A DNA stretch of 64,000 bases from Verrucomicrobia subdivision 3 bacterium UBA693 (lineage in GTDB: Bacteria; Verrucomicrobiota; Verrucomicrobiia; Limisphaerales; UBA8199), in contig DBMR01000028.1 of assembly GCA_002298785.1 (NCBI GenBank), forward strand, positions 3,938 to 67,937, written 5' to 3'. The number at the start of each line of letters is the position of its first letter. Position 1 is the stretch's first letter. The position numbers and the translations under genes are program-made. A model generated the notes under the pieces. That model saw only the letters and a list, made by a program, of their open reading frames with translations, searched no databases and was not told the origin of the DNA. Below are positions 32,811-44,800 of this stretch, one piece after another.

Positions 32811-35747
32811 ATGAAACGTCTGTTAGCCCTGGCCTTTGTGGCGGGTGTGTTGGCCGTCACCGCGGTCGCCCAGCCTACCGATACTTACATCAATTACGGT
32901 GAGATCCAGGTGCCACCCAACAGCCCAAGTTTGCTGCAGATTGACGCGGTGAACTTCATCAACGAGGGCCCGTTCGTCTGGGTGAATACCAACCTGGTAA
33001 TCAACTCCCAGCTTTGGGAACCGTCGAACACCCGGACCTACATCAACAACAACATCATGACCGGCATGCCGGGCTTCCGTTTTGACCGGGCGCCGTCCGG
33101 CAGTGGGGTGCGCGTGCCTTCCGACAGTTTCCGCAATAACGGCACGATTACGATCGACAGCAGCGATGCGCTGTTCTTCGGGTTTAACAACCTGTTTTTC
33201 CAGAATGGATTGCCGCAGATCAAAGTCTCCGCCACCAACATCGCAAATCCCGGAACGATTTTGCTCGGGGTTAATAGCGTGGCAAATTTTACTGGCGGAA
33301 ACGTGGATTTGAGCGGCGGCCATATTAACATGGCCGACACCGGGACCAATCTGTTTTCCAATTTCCTCTTTTTTAACCAGGGATGGTTCGACGGTTACTG
33401 GGGTTTGGGGACCAACTTGAATCCGGCTCCTTATTTCAACGCGAACCCGCCGCTGACTCCGCCTCACCTGGTAACCAACCGCACCTACCTGCTCAGTTAC
33501 GAGCAACTCGTCGGCAACAACAGCCTGAGTTACTACGATGAATCGATTGATGCAAGCGGTTCCAATCGCCTGGTGCGTGCCGTATTCGTGGTCAATACTA
33601 ATGCCAACGTTAACATGAATGTCATTTTCCCCCCGGCGCAGTTCAATTTCGGCCTTGGGGACATCATCGTGAGCTGGCAGATGCTCTCGCGCAATCAGTT
33701 GGGCACTACGACTAATTACATGTATCTGTTCGACGATTTCGGGATGACGACGAACTTCTTCGTCTACCTGAACGGGTTTACCAGCGCCTTTTACACTTTT
33801 ATCCCGGCCAATTACAGCTTTTTCCTGGGTGGGCCGTTCTTCTTTGGTAACCCCTCCACGCCTCAAATTATTCCGGCCGGCACGCTGAACAGCGCAAACG
33901 CCAACGCGCAATATTCCGCTTATCAGGCCATTTTTAACTCGAGCGCGCAGTTGGTCGCGGACGTTGTGGGGCAGGACGTCACCAATATGGCGGGGCGAAT
34001 TGATATCAATGCGAGCAAATTCCTCGACTTGACCGATGCCTCGATTTCAAGCGCCAGCTATCTATCCCTAAGATCCACCAATCATTTCGGCGGCAGCCCA
34101 GGCGCGGATATCTCGGCGCCCTGGTCGGACATTAACCTTAGAATCACGAATGGCTTCTTCGCGGTAACCAACCTGCTACGGCCGACCGTGCCGAAGCGCG
34201 AGGGAACGGTTGAACTGTATAGCCAGCGCTGGACGAATTCGGTGGGTGGACTGACGAACTCGTATCACGTGCTGTTCGTCCAATCCCGCATCGCTACTGA
34301 AGCCCCGAGCCGGGTGCAGGATTTGACCCTGCGCGTTACCAATACCCTCGGAGGCGATGACAATCTCATCATCAATGATACTTTGAATGTGACCCGGAAC
34401 CTGATGTTGGAAGCCAGCAGGATCACGGTCGCCACAAATGATATCGATGCCTTGCTGCCTGCCGGCGCGCTGAACTTCACCGGTCCGGGCATTGTTTGGC
34501 CGACCGCGACCCCGCGGCTGCAATATTTCACCAACCAGGGGACGGTGTTCAGCCAGAACGCCATGTTCTTCGGCGGTCAACGGATTTCACCGTACTACAC
34601 CAGTAACTTCACCCAACCCTATTGGCAGTTCATCAATTCCGGTACCATCACCAACGCGGCCAGCATTATTTCGGCGACCAACGTGCTCAATCGCGGCAGT
34701 GTCATGGGCCGCTCTGGCAACGTGGAATTGCAGAACAACTTGTCGGCGATCCTGACCAACGGCGGCTTCTATGCTCCGTTCGGGTCGGTCAAAATCGAGA
34801 GCGCCAGCATTTTGGCGAGCAATTACAGCATCGTGGCGGGGAATGCACTCAGCCTGACAATTACCAACCAGCTTGACGACGGCAGCATCGCCGGGTCGGT
34901 GGATACGATAACTAACAAGAACGACTGGATCGTGGGCGGTGGGGGCGTGGCGCTGAATATTGCGCCGTCAAAGGCCAGTTTGTTGGGGACGACCATCAGC
35001 AACACCACCCTCACCACCGGGCAACGGGTGCCTATCAAATGGGCGGCCCAAGACCGCGGAGCTACTCCGGCGGGCTTCACGGGTAATGCCGGTGTGGGCC
35101 GCTTGATCCTGGACGGTGCGACAAACTCGATCTTCCAATTTGCGGGTGCGGCCCCGAATTCGGCGATTTACGTCGACTCCTTGGAGTTGCGGAACTGGAC
35201 CGGATATAAGCGGGATGCGGCCGGCAACTTCAGCGGACTCTCCGCCGACGCCAATATCAAGGTCTACTTCGGCCAGGCCATGGCCAACGGCGTCTCGGTC
35301 GCGGAGAAGCTTGATGGCAAGAACGGTGGCCGCTTCATTTGGGTGAGCAGCTACAACACCGGTTTCTACTCGTCGACGAATGTGGTTTACCCCGATGGCA
35401 CCACCAATCGGCTTAACACCGCCCTGGTGACTAGTTGTGATTTGGATAGCGATCATGACGGGATCGTGAATTGCCAGGATCCTTCCCCCATTCCGATCCT
35501 TTCACCGGCCGGCCTGAACTTGACGGTAGGCTACGCGGCCCAACCGAGCGCGCAGGCGGTGATTGCCTGGACGACGGTGCCGTATTCGCTGAATTACCTG
35601 CTAACGGCCTCGTCGCCGACCGCCACCAATTGGACGGTGGTGACGAACTTTATCCAGGGGGCGAACGGGGGGCGGGTGACGGTTGCGGATCCGATCCCGG
35701 CGAAGTCCGGCCCGAGATATTATCGGGTGCGCGTGGACGGGCCCTAG
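32811..35747 (+). CDS. Large secreted beta-rich protein with YYR-type C-terminus
   Basis: Start at ATG 32811 after AAGAGAG; 978 residues. Signal peptide MKRLLALAFVAGVLAVTAVAQ. The rest is a long beta-rich, Asn/Thr-rich protein with no familiar enzymatic motif; segments such as GTILLGVNSVANFTGGNVDLSGG and RVQDLTLRVTNTLGGDDNL look like a beta-helix or autotransporter-like stack (inference). Near residue 890 a Ca-binding-type DLDSDHDGIVNCQDPSP precedes a C-terminal module with YLLTASSPTATNWTVVT and RYYRVRVDGP. It is clustered with the other giant secreted proteins. Confidence 0.7.
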   Translation: MKRLLALAFVAGVLAVTAVAQPTDTYINYGEIQVPPNSPSLLQIDAVNFINEGPFVWVNTNLVINSQLWEPSNTRTYINNNIMTGMPGFRFDRAPSGSGVRVPSDSFRNNGTITIDSSDALFFGFNNLFFQNGLPQIKVSATNIANPGTILLGVNSVANFTGGNVDLSGGHINMADTGTNLFSNFLFFNQGWFDGYWGLGTNLNPAPYFNANPPLTPPHLVTNRTYLLSYEQLVGNNSLSYYDESIDASGSNRLVRAVFVVNTNANVNMNVIFPPAQFNFGLGDIIVSWQMLSRNQLGTTTNYMYLFDDFGMTTNFFVYLNGFTSAFYTFIPANYSFFLGGPFFFGNPSTPQIIPAGTLNSANANAQYSAYQAIFNSSAQLVADVVGQDVTNMAGRIDINASKFLDLTDASISSASYLSLRSTNHFGGSPGADISAPWSDINLRITNGFFAVTNLLRPTVPKREGTVELYSQRWTNSVGGLTNSYHVLFVQSRIATEAPSRVQDLTLRVTNTLGGDDNLIINDTLNVTRNLMLEASRITVATNDIDALLPAGALNFTGPGIVWPTATPRLQYFTNQGTVFSQNAMFFGGQRISPYYTSNFTQPYWQFINSGTITNAASIISATNVLNRGSVMGRSGNVELQNNLSAILTNGGFYAPFGSVKIESASILASNYSIVAGNALSLTITNQLDDGSIAGSVDTITNKNDWIVGGGGVALNIAPSKASLLGTTISNTTLTTGQRVPIKWAAQDRGATPAGFTGNAGVGRLILDGATNSIFQFAGAAPNSAIYVDSLELRNWTGYKRDAAGNFSGLSADANIKVYFGQAMANGVSVAEKLDGKNGGRFIWVSSYNTGFYSSTNVVYPDGTTNRLNTALVTSCDLDSDHDGIVNCQDPSPIPILSPAGLNLTVGYAAQPSAQAVIAWTTVPYSLNYLLTASSPTATNWTVVTNFIQGANGGRVTVADPIPAKSGPRYYRVRVDGP

Positions 35748-35793
35748 GTGCGGCGCGGGCTAGACGCGCGGCGGGGTGAACGGGTTTGAAAAT

Positions 35794-35820
35794 GCGGGGT
35801 GGTCTTGTGGGCCGCCCCGC
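35794..35820 (+). terminator. GC-rich hairpin in the gap before the 3157-aa gene
   Basis: GCGGGG (35794-35799) pairs with CCCCGC (35815-35820), with a 15-base loop. It lies 47 bases after the stop of the 978-aa gene. No T-tract follows, so it may be a pause or mRNA-stability element instead of an intrinsic terminator. Confidence 0.35.
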
Positions 35821-35868
35821 GGATTTAAGCGGCTGGTGTGTTTGAACAGCAATTTCTGTAGGTGTGCT

Positions 35869-38800
35869 ATGCTTAGAAATCGAATCAGTGAGTTTGTAGG
35901 CGGGCGCGGCGGTGTGGCGCCTTTAGTGGTGGCGGCCTTCCTGGCGCTGTGGACCCTTCCCGCGCAGGCGCAAGTGACCAATACGCCCCCGCCGAACGAC
36001 AACTTTACAAACGCGCAAGTGCTGGTGGGTGAAACCGGTGTGGTCCCCGGCGACAACACCGGCGCCACCTTGCAGGTGGGCGAGACCAATGTGCTGGCCG
36101 GAGTGCCTGTGGGCGCCTCGATCTGGTACAAGTGGACTGCCACCAACGATGGCACCTACACGTTCGACACCTCGGCGAGTTTGATCGACACGGTGATGGG
36201 AGTTTTCACCGGCACTAACGTGGCCGCACTCACCACGCTGGCGGCCAACGATGACTTTGGCGGGACCTTCCAGAGCAGCGTGAGTTTTGTCGCCACCAAC
36301 GGTGGAACCTATTACATCGGTGTTTACGGCTGGGATTTTGCGCTCTTCGGCGGCGAACTCCAAATGGGAAAGATTTTCCTGCACTGGGCGGCGGGGAGTC
36401 CGCTGACGGCGGCGGTTAAAGCGGGGGATTTTCACTTCACGCGAACCGTCTTCCCGATCAGCGAATATGACTCCTTCGCACCCACGGCGGCTTATATGGA
36501 CGCCATGGTGGGCCGCGCGACTGTGACCCGGTCGGGTGGGTCTGCCGGGAGGGTGTACGTCGGGTATTCCATCACGAACAGCTATTATACCAACCAACTA
36601 AGCTACGATATCTTTGGAACAAATATCACTTACGCCAGCGGAAATATTGAGAAGTACACCAACTACCTGGTCGGGGCACGCATTCAAACCTACTCGTTCA
36701 ATCAGTATGTTTATTTCGATCCCATCACCAACGGATACTTCACTAACGTCATTGGCGGCCAGACAAACGGTGGCGAGTACCTGGTCCTGCCGACCCTGGT
36801 CAATTCCAACTTCACCTACTCGGTTACGAACGGCACGGCCGTAGATAATTACGAGGTCTTTTATTATGCCGCCAATGTGAAGGAAGTGGTGCCTTCGGCC
36901 TTTGCCCGCGACCCGCTGAAACCAGGCGGCATTTGGGATTACATCGCGGTGTCAAACGTTTTGGCGTTCGACGACTTCCAGATGAGCGCGGATATCTTCC
37001 CCACCATCACTCCGCGCCGGATGCAATTCGGGCCGAACATGAAACCCATGGTCAACCCCTTGTTGCTCGTGACGCTCACCGAAGTGGCGTTGGATCCCTT
37101 GGAATCGTCCGATATTGCACGGCCAACCATCAGCCAGAACACGAGCTTTGTGAACATCATGAACGCGCGGGTGTTGCCCAACATGGGCGTGCCCGGCACG
37201 AACGTGTTTAACTTCGAGCGCTCGACGATGCAATGCAAGGAAGACGTGCGTGGTGTCGGCGTGGCCCGCATCCATGTTTATCGCACCACCGCCGACCCGA
37301 ATCCCTCGGGCAGTTCTGTGCCGTATCGCATCGATTACCTCTATCCGTACGATAACGACCATAACCTGTTCGACATCTCCCGATTCGAATTTGCTTTGCA
37401 GGCCGGCTCGGAGTACGCCACCCCGGACAAACCCAGCCGCAAGTATGGCCCCAACGCCGACTTCACTTCCGTTTCCGGCACACTGGACTTCGGAGCGACC
37501 GAATTTGATAAGTGGATCGATATCCCGATCAACGACGATACCCGGGTCGAGTTCAATGAGGATTTGCTCGTTCAGCTCTACTTCCCCGATCCGCCGCCCA
37601 CCGACAAGTGGCTGGGCAACGTGCGGACCTGTGTGCTGACGATCCTGTTTGATGATCAACCGGCGGGGGCGCTGGATCGAGATCACAACAAGGACAGTAA
37701 TTCGGATACAAGCCCGCCGTACAACGCCTATCCGGGTGCCAATAGCACGGTGTATTCGGTGGCGGTGCAAACCGATGGCAGCACCTTGTTGGCTGGCGAC
37801 TTTACTAGCTTTAACACGGTACCTCGCAACCGCATCGCGCGGATGAAGCTCGACGGCCAGATCGATCTGAGCTTCAACCCCGGAGATGGCGCGGACCAGT
37901 TCATCAGCACCATGCAGTATGACACGCAAGGCCGCATCCTGATCGGTGGCGCGTTTTCGTCCTACAACCGCACCACCCGCAACGGCGTGGCGCGGCTTCA
38001 AAACAGCGGCAGCCTGGATTTGAGTTTTGCTCCGGGATTGGGCGCGAACAACACCGTGTGGGCTCTGGCCCAGGCGGGTGACGGCACGATTTACATTGCG
38101 GGCGACTTCACGATGGTGAATGGCACCAACCGCAACCATCTGGCCCGGCTGTTGGCCGACGGCTCATTGGATTCTACCTTTAATCCCGGGTTGGGAACGG
38201 ATGGTTCAATCTACGCGCTGGCGGTGCAGGGCGATGGGCGGGTAGTTATTGGCGGGCAATTCTCACAATATGGCAGTGCGGCTCGTAGTTGCCTGGCACG
38301 GGTGAATGGGGATGGTACCTTGGACGATTCGTTTAATCCCCGCAGCGCCGCGGGTGGCCCTTACCCGGCGGTGTATTCTCTGGCCCTTCAGGGCAGCAAG
38401 ATCCTCGTCGGCGGCATTTTTGACAGCATGTATGGCATCGCGCGCGCAAACCTCGCGCGGATGAACCAGGACGGATCGCTGGATCTGGGCTTTGACCCTG
38501 GCAGCGGAACGGACGGTGGCGTCTACAGTATCTTGCTTCAAACGGATGGCAAAGTGCTGATCGGCGGGAATTTCACGGTATACAACGAGACTCGCCGGGT
38601 TGGCATCGCCCGCTTGTATACGGACGGCTTGCTGGACACGACGTTCATGGATACGGCCTACAACCAATTTGCGGGCATCCCGACCAGCTATTGGAACCCG
38701 ATGGTTGAGCCAAAGAATTTTGTTTACAGCATGTCCCTCCAGGGCGACGGCAAAGTCATCATTGGTGGCAGCTTCGAACGTGTGGGCGGTGGCATTGCCC

Positions 38801-41800
38801 GCGACGACATTCATCCGCGACGGAATGTGGCGCGGCTGATTGGCGGCGAGACGCCCGGGCCGGGAAATATCGAACTGGCCAACACCGACTACTCGGCGGA
38901 CATTCCGCCCGTCACCAGCCCTGTCAACCCGGTGTTCATTCGGATGAACCGGTTGAACGGCAACCTTGGGCCGGCAACGGTCTCCATCGCTCCCTCGCCG
39001 CTCGATCCGGGTCCCGGCGCGGCCATGACCGATGTGGATTATGCCTTTGATGCGGGTACCTATGGCGATCCCACCTGGACGGTTACCTATCCCTATCCGA
39101 CCTGGCAGTTGAGCGACGGAACTTGGGGGCAGAATAACGGGTTTAGCGACACAGTTGATCCGACCTATGTGCAGGCAATAACGGCCAACGATGTCTATGT
39201 CAGCGTGCTGGCAAGCACCAATCGCGGGAATCGACAATTGGGCTTCGAATTAAGCTCGCCCCGCAGCTCGTTCCAACTGGGTGGCGAGGAAATTCCTTTG
39301 GGTGTGGCGTTAGGTCGCCAGCATGCCATGCTGACCATGGTTGACGGTTCCCGCACTCCGGGTGTCATCACTTTCGCGAGCACCAACTATATCGTGAATG
39401 AAGGCACGAACGCCTATATCACGGTCATCCGGACCAATGGCACCGACAACCGGATCACGGTGCAATACGGTACCGCGAACCTCGGTGCGACCAATGGCGT
39501 GAATTACATCGGCATCACCAATACCCTGGTGTTCAACGCCGGTGTAACCAGCCAGACCTTTACGATCACGACCAAGAGCCGTCCGCAGGTGGAAAAGAAC
39601 CAAACGGTGCTGTTGAAGCTGTTCAATCCATCGGCGGGAGTAACCCTCGGCGCTTCCAACGCGGTGCTGACGATTGTGGATAAGGACGTCACCGGAGGTT
39701 ATGTGGAATTTACCTCGGCCACCTATTCAACGAATGAAACCGCTCCCGCGGCGGTGGTGGCCGTGACCCGGTTGGGAAGCAGCGCCGGCTCACTCTCGGT
39801 ACAATTTACGACCGTCAACAGCAACGCCCTTGCCGGGGTAAATTATGCCGCGGTAAGCACGAACCTCACGTGGGCTAATGGCGACGTTGGTCCCAAGTAT
39901 ATTCCGATCCCCGTGACTCGGGACGGGCTGTACGAAGACCCGAATTTCCTGACGGTGGGCTTGCTGCTCTCGAATCCGAAGCTCAACGGCAATCTCAGCC
40001 CAGTCTCTTTTGGGCTGAAAACGAACGCGTTGCTAACGATCGTCAACGCGGATTTCCGCGGCCAGCTCGCCTTTGGCGTACCCACCTATACGGTAAATGA
40101 AAATGGTGGTCCGGCCATCGTGACGGTGAATCGCACCGGCGGCAGTGCGGAAGCAATCTCGGTCCATTTCGCTGCGACCGCTGGTACCGCGTTTCCGGGC
40201 ATCGACTTCATGCCGACGAACGGAACTTTGTTCTTCGCGCCGGGAGAATTGAGCAAGAGTTTTGCGGTGGGGATCATTGACAACCTGGTGGTGGATCCGC
40301 CGGGTCGCTTTGCCACGCTGACCCTGAGTGCGCCCTCTACGACGAATCTGATCAGCAACCCCACCTCGATTATCGAAATCGTGGACGACGAAAGCTATAA
40401 CCAACCTCCGGGCGGCTTTGACGACACGACCGATCCAGCCCTGGGCGCGAATGGCAATGTGCTGGCCCTGGCGCTTCAGCCTGATGGGCGAATCCTGTTG
40501 GCCGGTGAATTCAACCGGGTCAACGACACGGTTCGCAACCGGATCGCCCGGTTGGAAGCGGATGGCTCGCTGGATTCGAAATTCGGCGGATTTTCCGCGA
40601 CGAGCGGCGCTAACGACACCGTTCAGACCATCACGGTCCAGAGCGACGGTCGGATTCTGATCGGCGGTGTCTTTACTGTGGTCAATGGCGTTCCGCGCAA
40701 TTACTTGTCTCGCCTGAACTATGACGGCTCGACCGATTCCACGTTCAACCCCGGAGCCGGGCCTGAGAATGCTGTGCTCGCTTCCGGCGAAGTGATGTTG
40801 GGTGGTCAGCGTAAGTTGCTGGTTGGCGGTTCGTTCCTGACTTACAACGGTACCCCGCGCAACTACCTGGTGCGGTTGAACGATGACGGAAGTGTTGACG
40901 CCGGCTTTAACTCGGCCCTGGCGCCGAACGGAGCGGTTCATACCATCCTGGTCATGACCGACGGCAGCGCCATTATTGGCGGTGACTTCACCACGATTAA
41001 TGGAGTGCTGCGGAATCGTCTGGCCCGCATCACCCCGGACGGCAACCTTGACACCACCTTCGACACCGGCGCCGGCGCCGATGGCTCCGTGCGCGCACTC
41101 GCCTTGCAGGCCGATGGCCGGATCCTGGTCGGTGGCGCGTTTGCAAACCTCAACAATGTTCCCGCCAATCGCATCGGTCGGCTCCTGGGGAACGGGGCCG
41201 TGGATACCACCTTCAACACGGGGGTTGGCGCGAATGATATCGTGGCCACCATCGCGGTGCAAAACGACACGCGCATCCTCCTGGGCGGTGAATTCACCGC
41301 GTGCAATGGCGTGACCCGGCATCGCCTGACTCGGCTGAACAGCGATGGATCGGTGGACACTACGATCAACTTCGGGGCGGGCGCGGACAGTTTCATTGCT
41401 TCCATGCTCCTGCAACCGGATGGCCGCATCGTCATCGGCGGCGGATTCACTTCCTGGGACAGCCATACAGCCAATCACATTGCCCGGGTTAATGGTGGCA
41501 GCGTGACGGGGTCGGGCAGCCTGGAGTTTACAGAAACTCAATACGTGGTGGATGAGAATTCCACCAATGCCTTTGTCACGGTTCGGCGCCGTGGCGGCAC
41601 AAGCGGCACGGCTGACAATCCTAATGTTTCCGTGCTCCTCAGCACCACCGATGGCACTGCCGTCGCCGGCTCAAATTACCTGAGCGTGGTCACCAACATT
41701 GTGTTTCCGCCGGGCGAAGTGTTGCGCACGGTTGCAATCCCGGTGATTCGCGATTATGCCATCACTCCGGATTTGACCGTGCAACTGACGCTGTCGAACC

Positions 41801-44800
41801 CCAGCCCCAATGTTCCGGGCGGGCCGCAATTGGGAAATATTGGCACCTCGACCTTGGTTCTGCTGAACGATGATAGCGCGGTTAGTTTCTCGTCGGCGGA
41901 CTACATGCGGAACGAGAATGCCTTGGAAGGCTCGGCTACGATCAACATTTATCGCACGGGCAGCAGCCGGGGCGTGGCGACGGTGGATTTCCTGACGACT
42001 ACCAATGGTACGGCCATCGCAGGCACCAATTATCTGCCTGTCGCCGAACAGGTCCGGTTTGCTGATGGTCAGACCAACGCGTTCGTTTATGTGCCGTTGA
42101 TCTATGATCCGAGTGCCAAGGGCAATGTCACCGTGGCGATGGAGTTGACGAATTCCTTCAACGCCCTCCTGTTCAGTCCGTCCTCCGCGACGCTCACGAT
42201 CGTGGACGTGGATCGGATGCCTGGACAGTTCATGTTCGCCCAAACGAACTTCCTGGTGAGCGAGGCTGGGGGTTACGCCCAGGTGCAGGTAATTCGCACC
42301 AATGGCCGCTCCGGAACGGTGAGCGTGAATTTCAGCACTGGTGGCGGAACCGCCACTCCGAATGTGAAGTATGGCAGCACCAATGGGGTGCTGGTCTTCT
42401 CGGACGGTGAAATCAGCAAGGTCATTGGGGTGCCGATTCTCCAGAACACAACGGTGGAGAATAACCAATTCTTCTATGTTAATCTGTCGAATCCCACCGG
42501 TGGCTCGACTATTCTTGATCCGGTGAGCGTGCCGGTCACGATCCTGGACGACGATGTGGGGGTGGCCTTCTCCAGCCCGATTTACATCGCGCCGGAGAAA
42601 TCTGGTTCGGCGACGCTGACCGTCACCCGGGTGGGTACCAATGGCGTGACCACGGTCACTTACGCGACCACCAATGCTACCGCCTTGGCAGGGACAAACT
42701 ACATTGCCACTACTGGTGTGTTGAGCTTCACCAACGGCGAATCCATCAAGACCTTCACCATCGGCCTTTTCCGTGATCCGCGAGTGACGGGCGACTTGTC
42801 GTTTAACGTGAATCTGTTGAATCCGTCGGCTCCGGCGCAGGTGTTCAATCCGAGCACCGCGACGGTGGTCATTCTCGACGCTGATCCGGGCGTTGCTTTC
42901 ACGAACTCGGTGTTCGGCGTCAACAAGAGCGGCACGAACGTGTTGATCTCCGTTTATCGCACGAATGCCAATACCGGCGATATCACGGTTCGCTACAACA
43001 CGTTTGATCAGACGGCTATCAAAGGCATCGACTACGGCGACACCAGCGGCGAGCTCACGTTCAGCAACGGCGTGGCGCTGCAGACGTTTAGTGTGCCGAT
43101 CATCAACAACCGGTTGGTGCAGTCCGATGTCACCTTCGGCTTGCGCTTGTTCAATCCGTCGTCCGGTACGCAGATTCTGGATCCGGGCTTTGCGACGGTA
43201 TATATCACGAACGACCTTTCCGGCGTGGCCTTCTCCGCGCCGTCCTATAGCGTGAAAGAAAACGGGGTGAATGCCACCATCACGGTCCTGCGCACCGGGG
43301 CAACCAACAATACCGTGTCGGTGGATTACAAAACCACAGACGGTTCCGCGCTGGCGGGGATTGGTTACCAGCTCACCGCCGGCAGCCTGGTGTTTACCAA
43401 TGGTGAGACAGTCAAGTCCTTCAGCGTGCCGATCATCGATAACACTCTGCTCGAAGGGGACAAATACTTCCTGTTGAACCTGTTTAACCCCGGCGGGAAC
43501 GTGGTGGTCACCGATCCCAGCGCCGCAGTGGTGAACATTCTGGAAAACGACGGCAGCCTGGTAGTGCCTGCGGGCGCCGCGCTGTTGTCGGAGAGCGGCC
43601 CGGTCAACGGGGTGATCGACACCAACGAAACCGTGACCTTGCTCTTCGGATTGCGCAATGCCTCCGGCACGAACACGGTGAATCTGACGGCAACGCTGCT
43701 CGTAACCAATGGCGTTAGCAGCCCCAGCGGCAGCCAGACTTACGGGGCTCTCGCGGTGCATGGGACGTCGGTTTCGCGTCCGTTTACCTTCACCGCCAAC
43801 GGAACGAACGGTCAGGCCATCTCGGCCGTGTTCCGCCTGGTTGACGGCCTGGCAACAAACTATGTCTCCTTCCCGTTTGCCCTGGGGCGGGTGGTGAACT
43901 CGTATTCGAACGGGACGGCGATCGTTATCAACGACAAGACGAATGCGACTCCGTATCCGGCCTTCATCAATGTGAGCGGTCTGGCTGGTTTGGTGACCAA
44001 AGCCACGGTCACTATCACGAACCTGAACCACACCGCACCGGGAGACATTAGCATGCTGTTGGTTTCGCCAACGGGTCAGAAGACCTACCTCATGTCGAAG
44101 GCGGGAGCCAATAACATGGTCCGGAACGCCACGCTGACCTTTGACGATGACTCCGCGTTCAACGTGTCCAAGACGCAAATTCTGAGCGGTGTTTACAAGC
44201 CGACGTCTTACGCGGTGGCGACGCCGCCGTTCACGGTGCCCGCGCCACCGGGACCGTATGCGACAAACCTGGCCGTGTTCAACGGCTACAATCCGAACGG
44301 CAACTGGTCGCTGTATGTTATCGACGACAGCCAATTGGATACTGGTGTGATCTCTAACGGGTGGTCTCTCAATCTCACCACCGGGGGACCGGTACCGCCT
44401 GCGGCAGACCTCGGCCTGACGCTGAGTGCCTCCACAAATATCGTGGTGGCCACCAGCAACCTCACCTACACCCTGACCGTGACCAATTACGGGCCTTCTT
44501 TGGCCAGCAACGTGGTGGTTAGCGACACGCTGCCGTTGGGCGGGGTCTATCTGTCGGGAAGTGCGACGGCGGGATCTGCCACCACGAACGCCGCCGGGGC
44601 CTTGGTTTGGACCGTCGGGAATTTGGCCAAGGACACCGGGGCGAAATTCACCTTCGGCGTGCAGGTCAATTTGGCTGGCAGCGTGACCAACTCCGCGGTC
44701 GTCGCCTCCGACACTCGTGACCCGAATCCGGACGATGACTACGTGGAAGCGGTCGCGGCGGTCGTGACCCCGGCGGCGGACTTGGCGCTCGGGTTGTCGG

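Noticed and set aside
41671..44334. 887-codon open frame on the minus strand
   Set aside because: It lies antisense to the Calx-beta array of the 3157-aa gene, whose coding sense is shown by clear repeats and motifs. The minus protein is rich in Arg/His with no motif; long antisense frames are common in GC-rich repeats.
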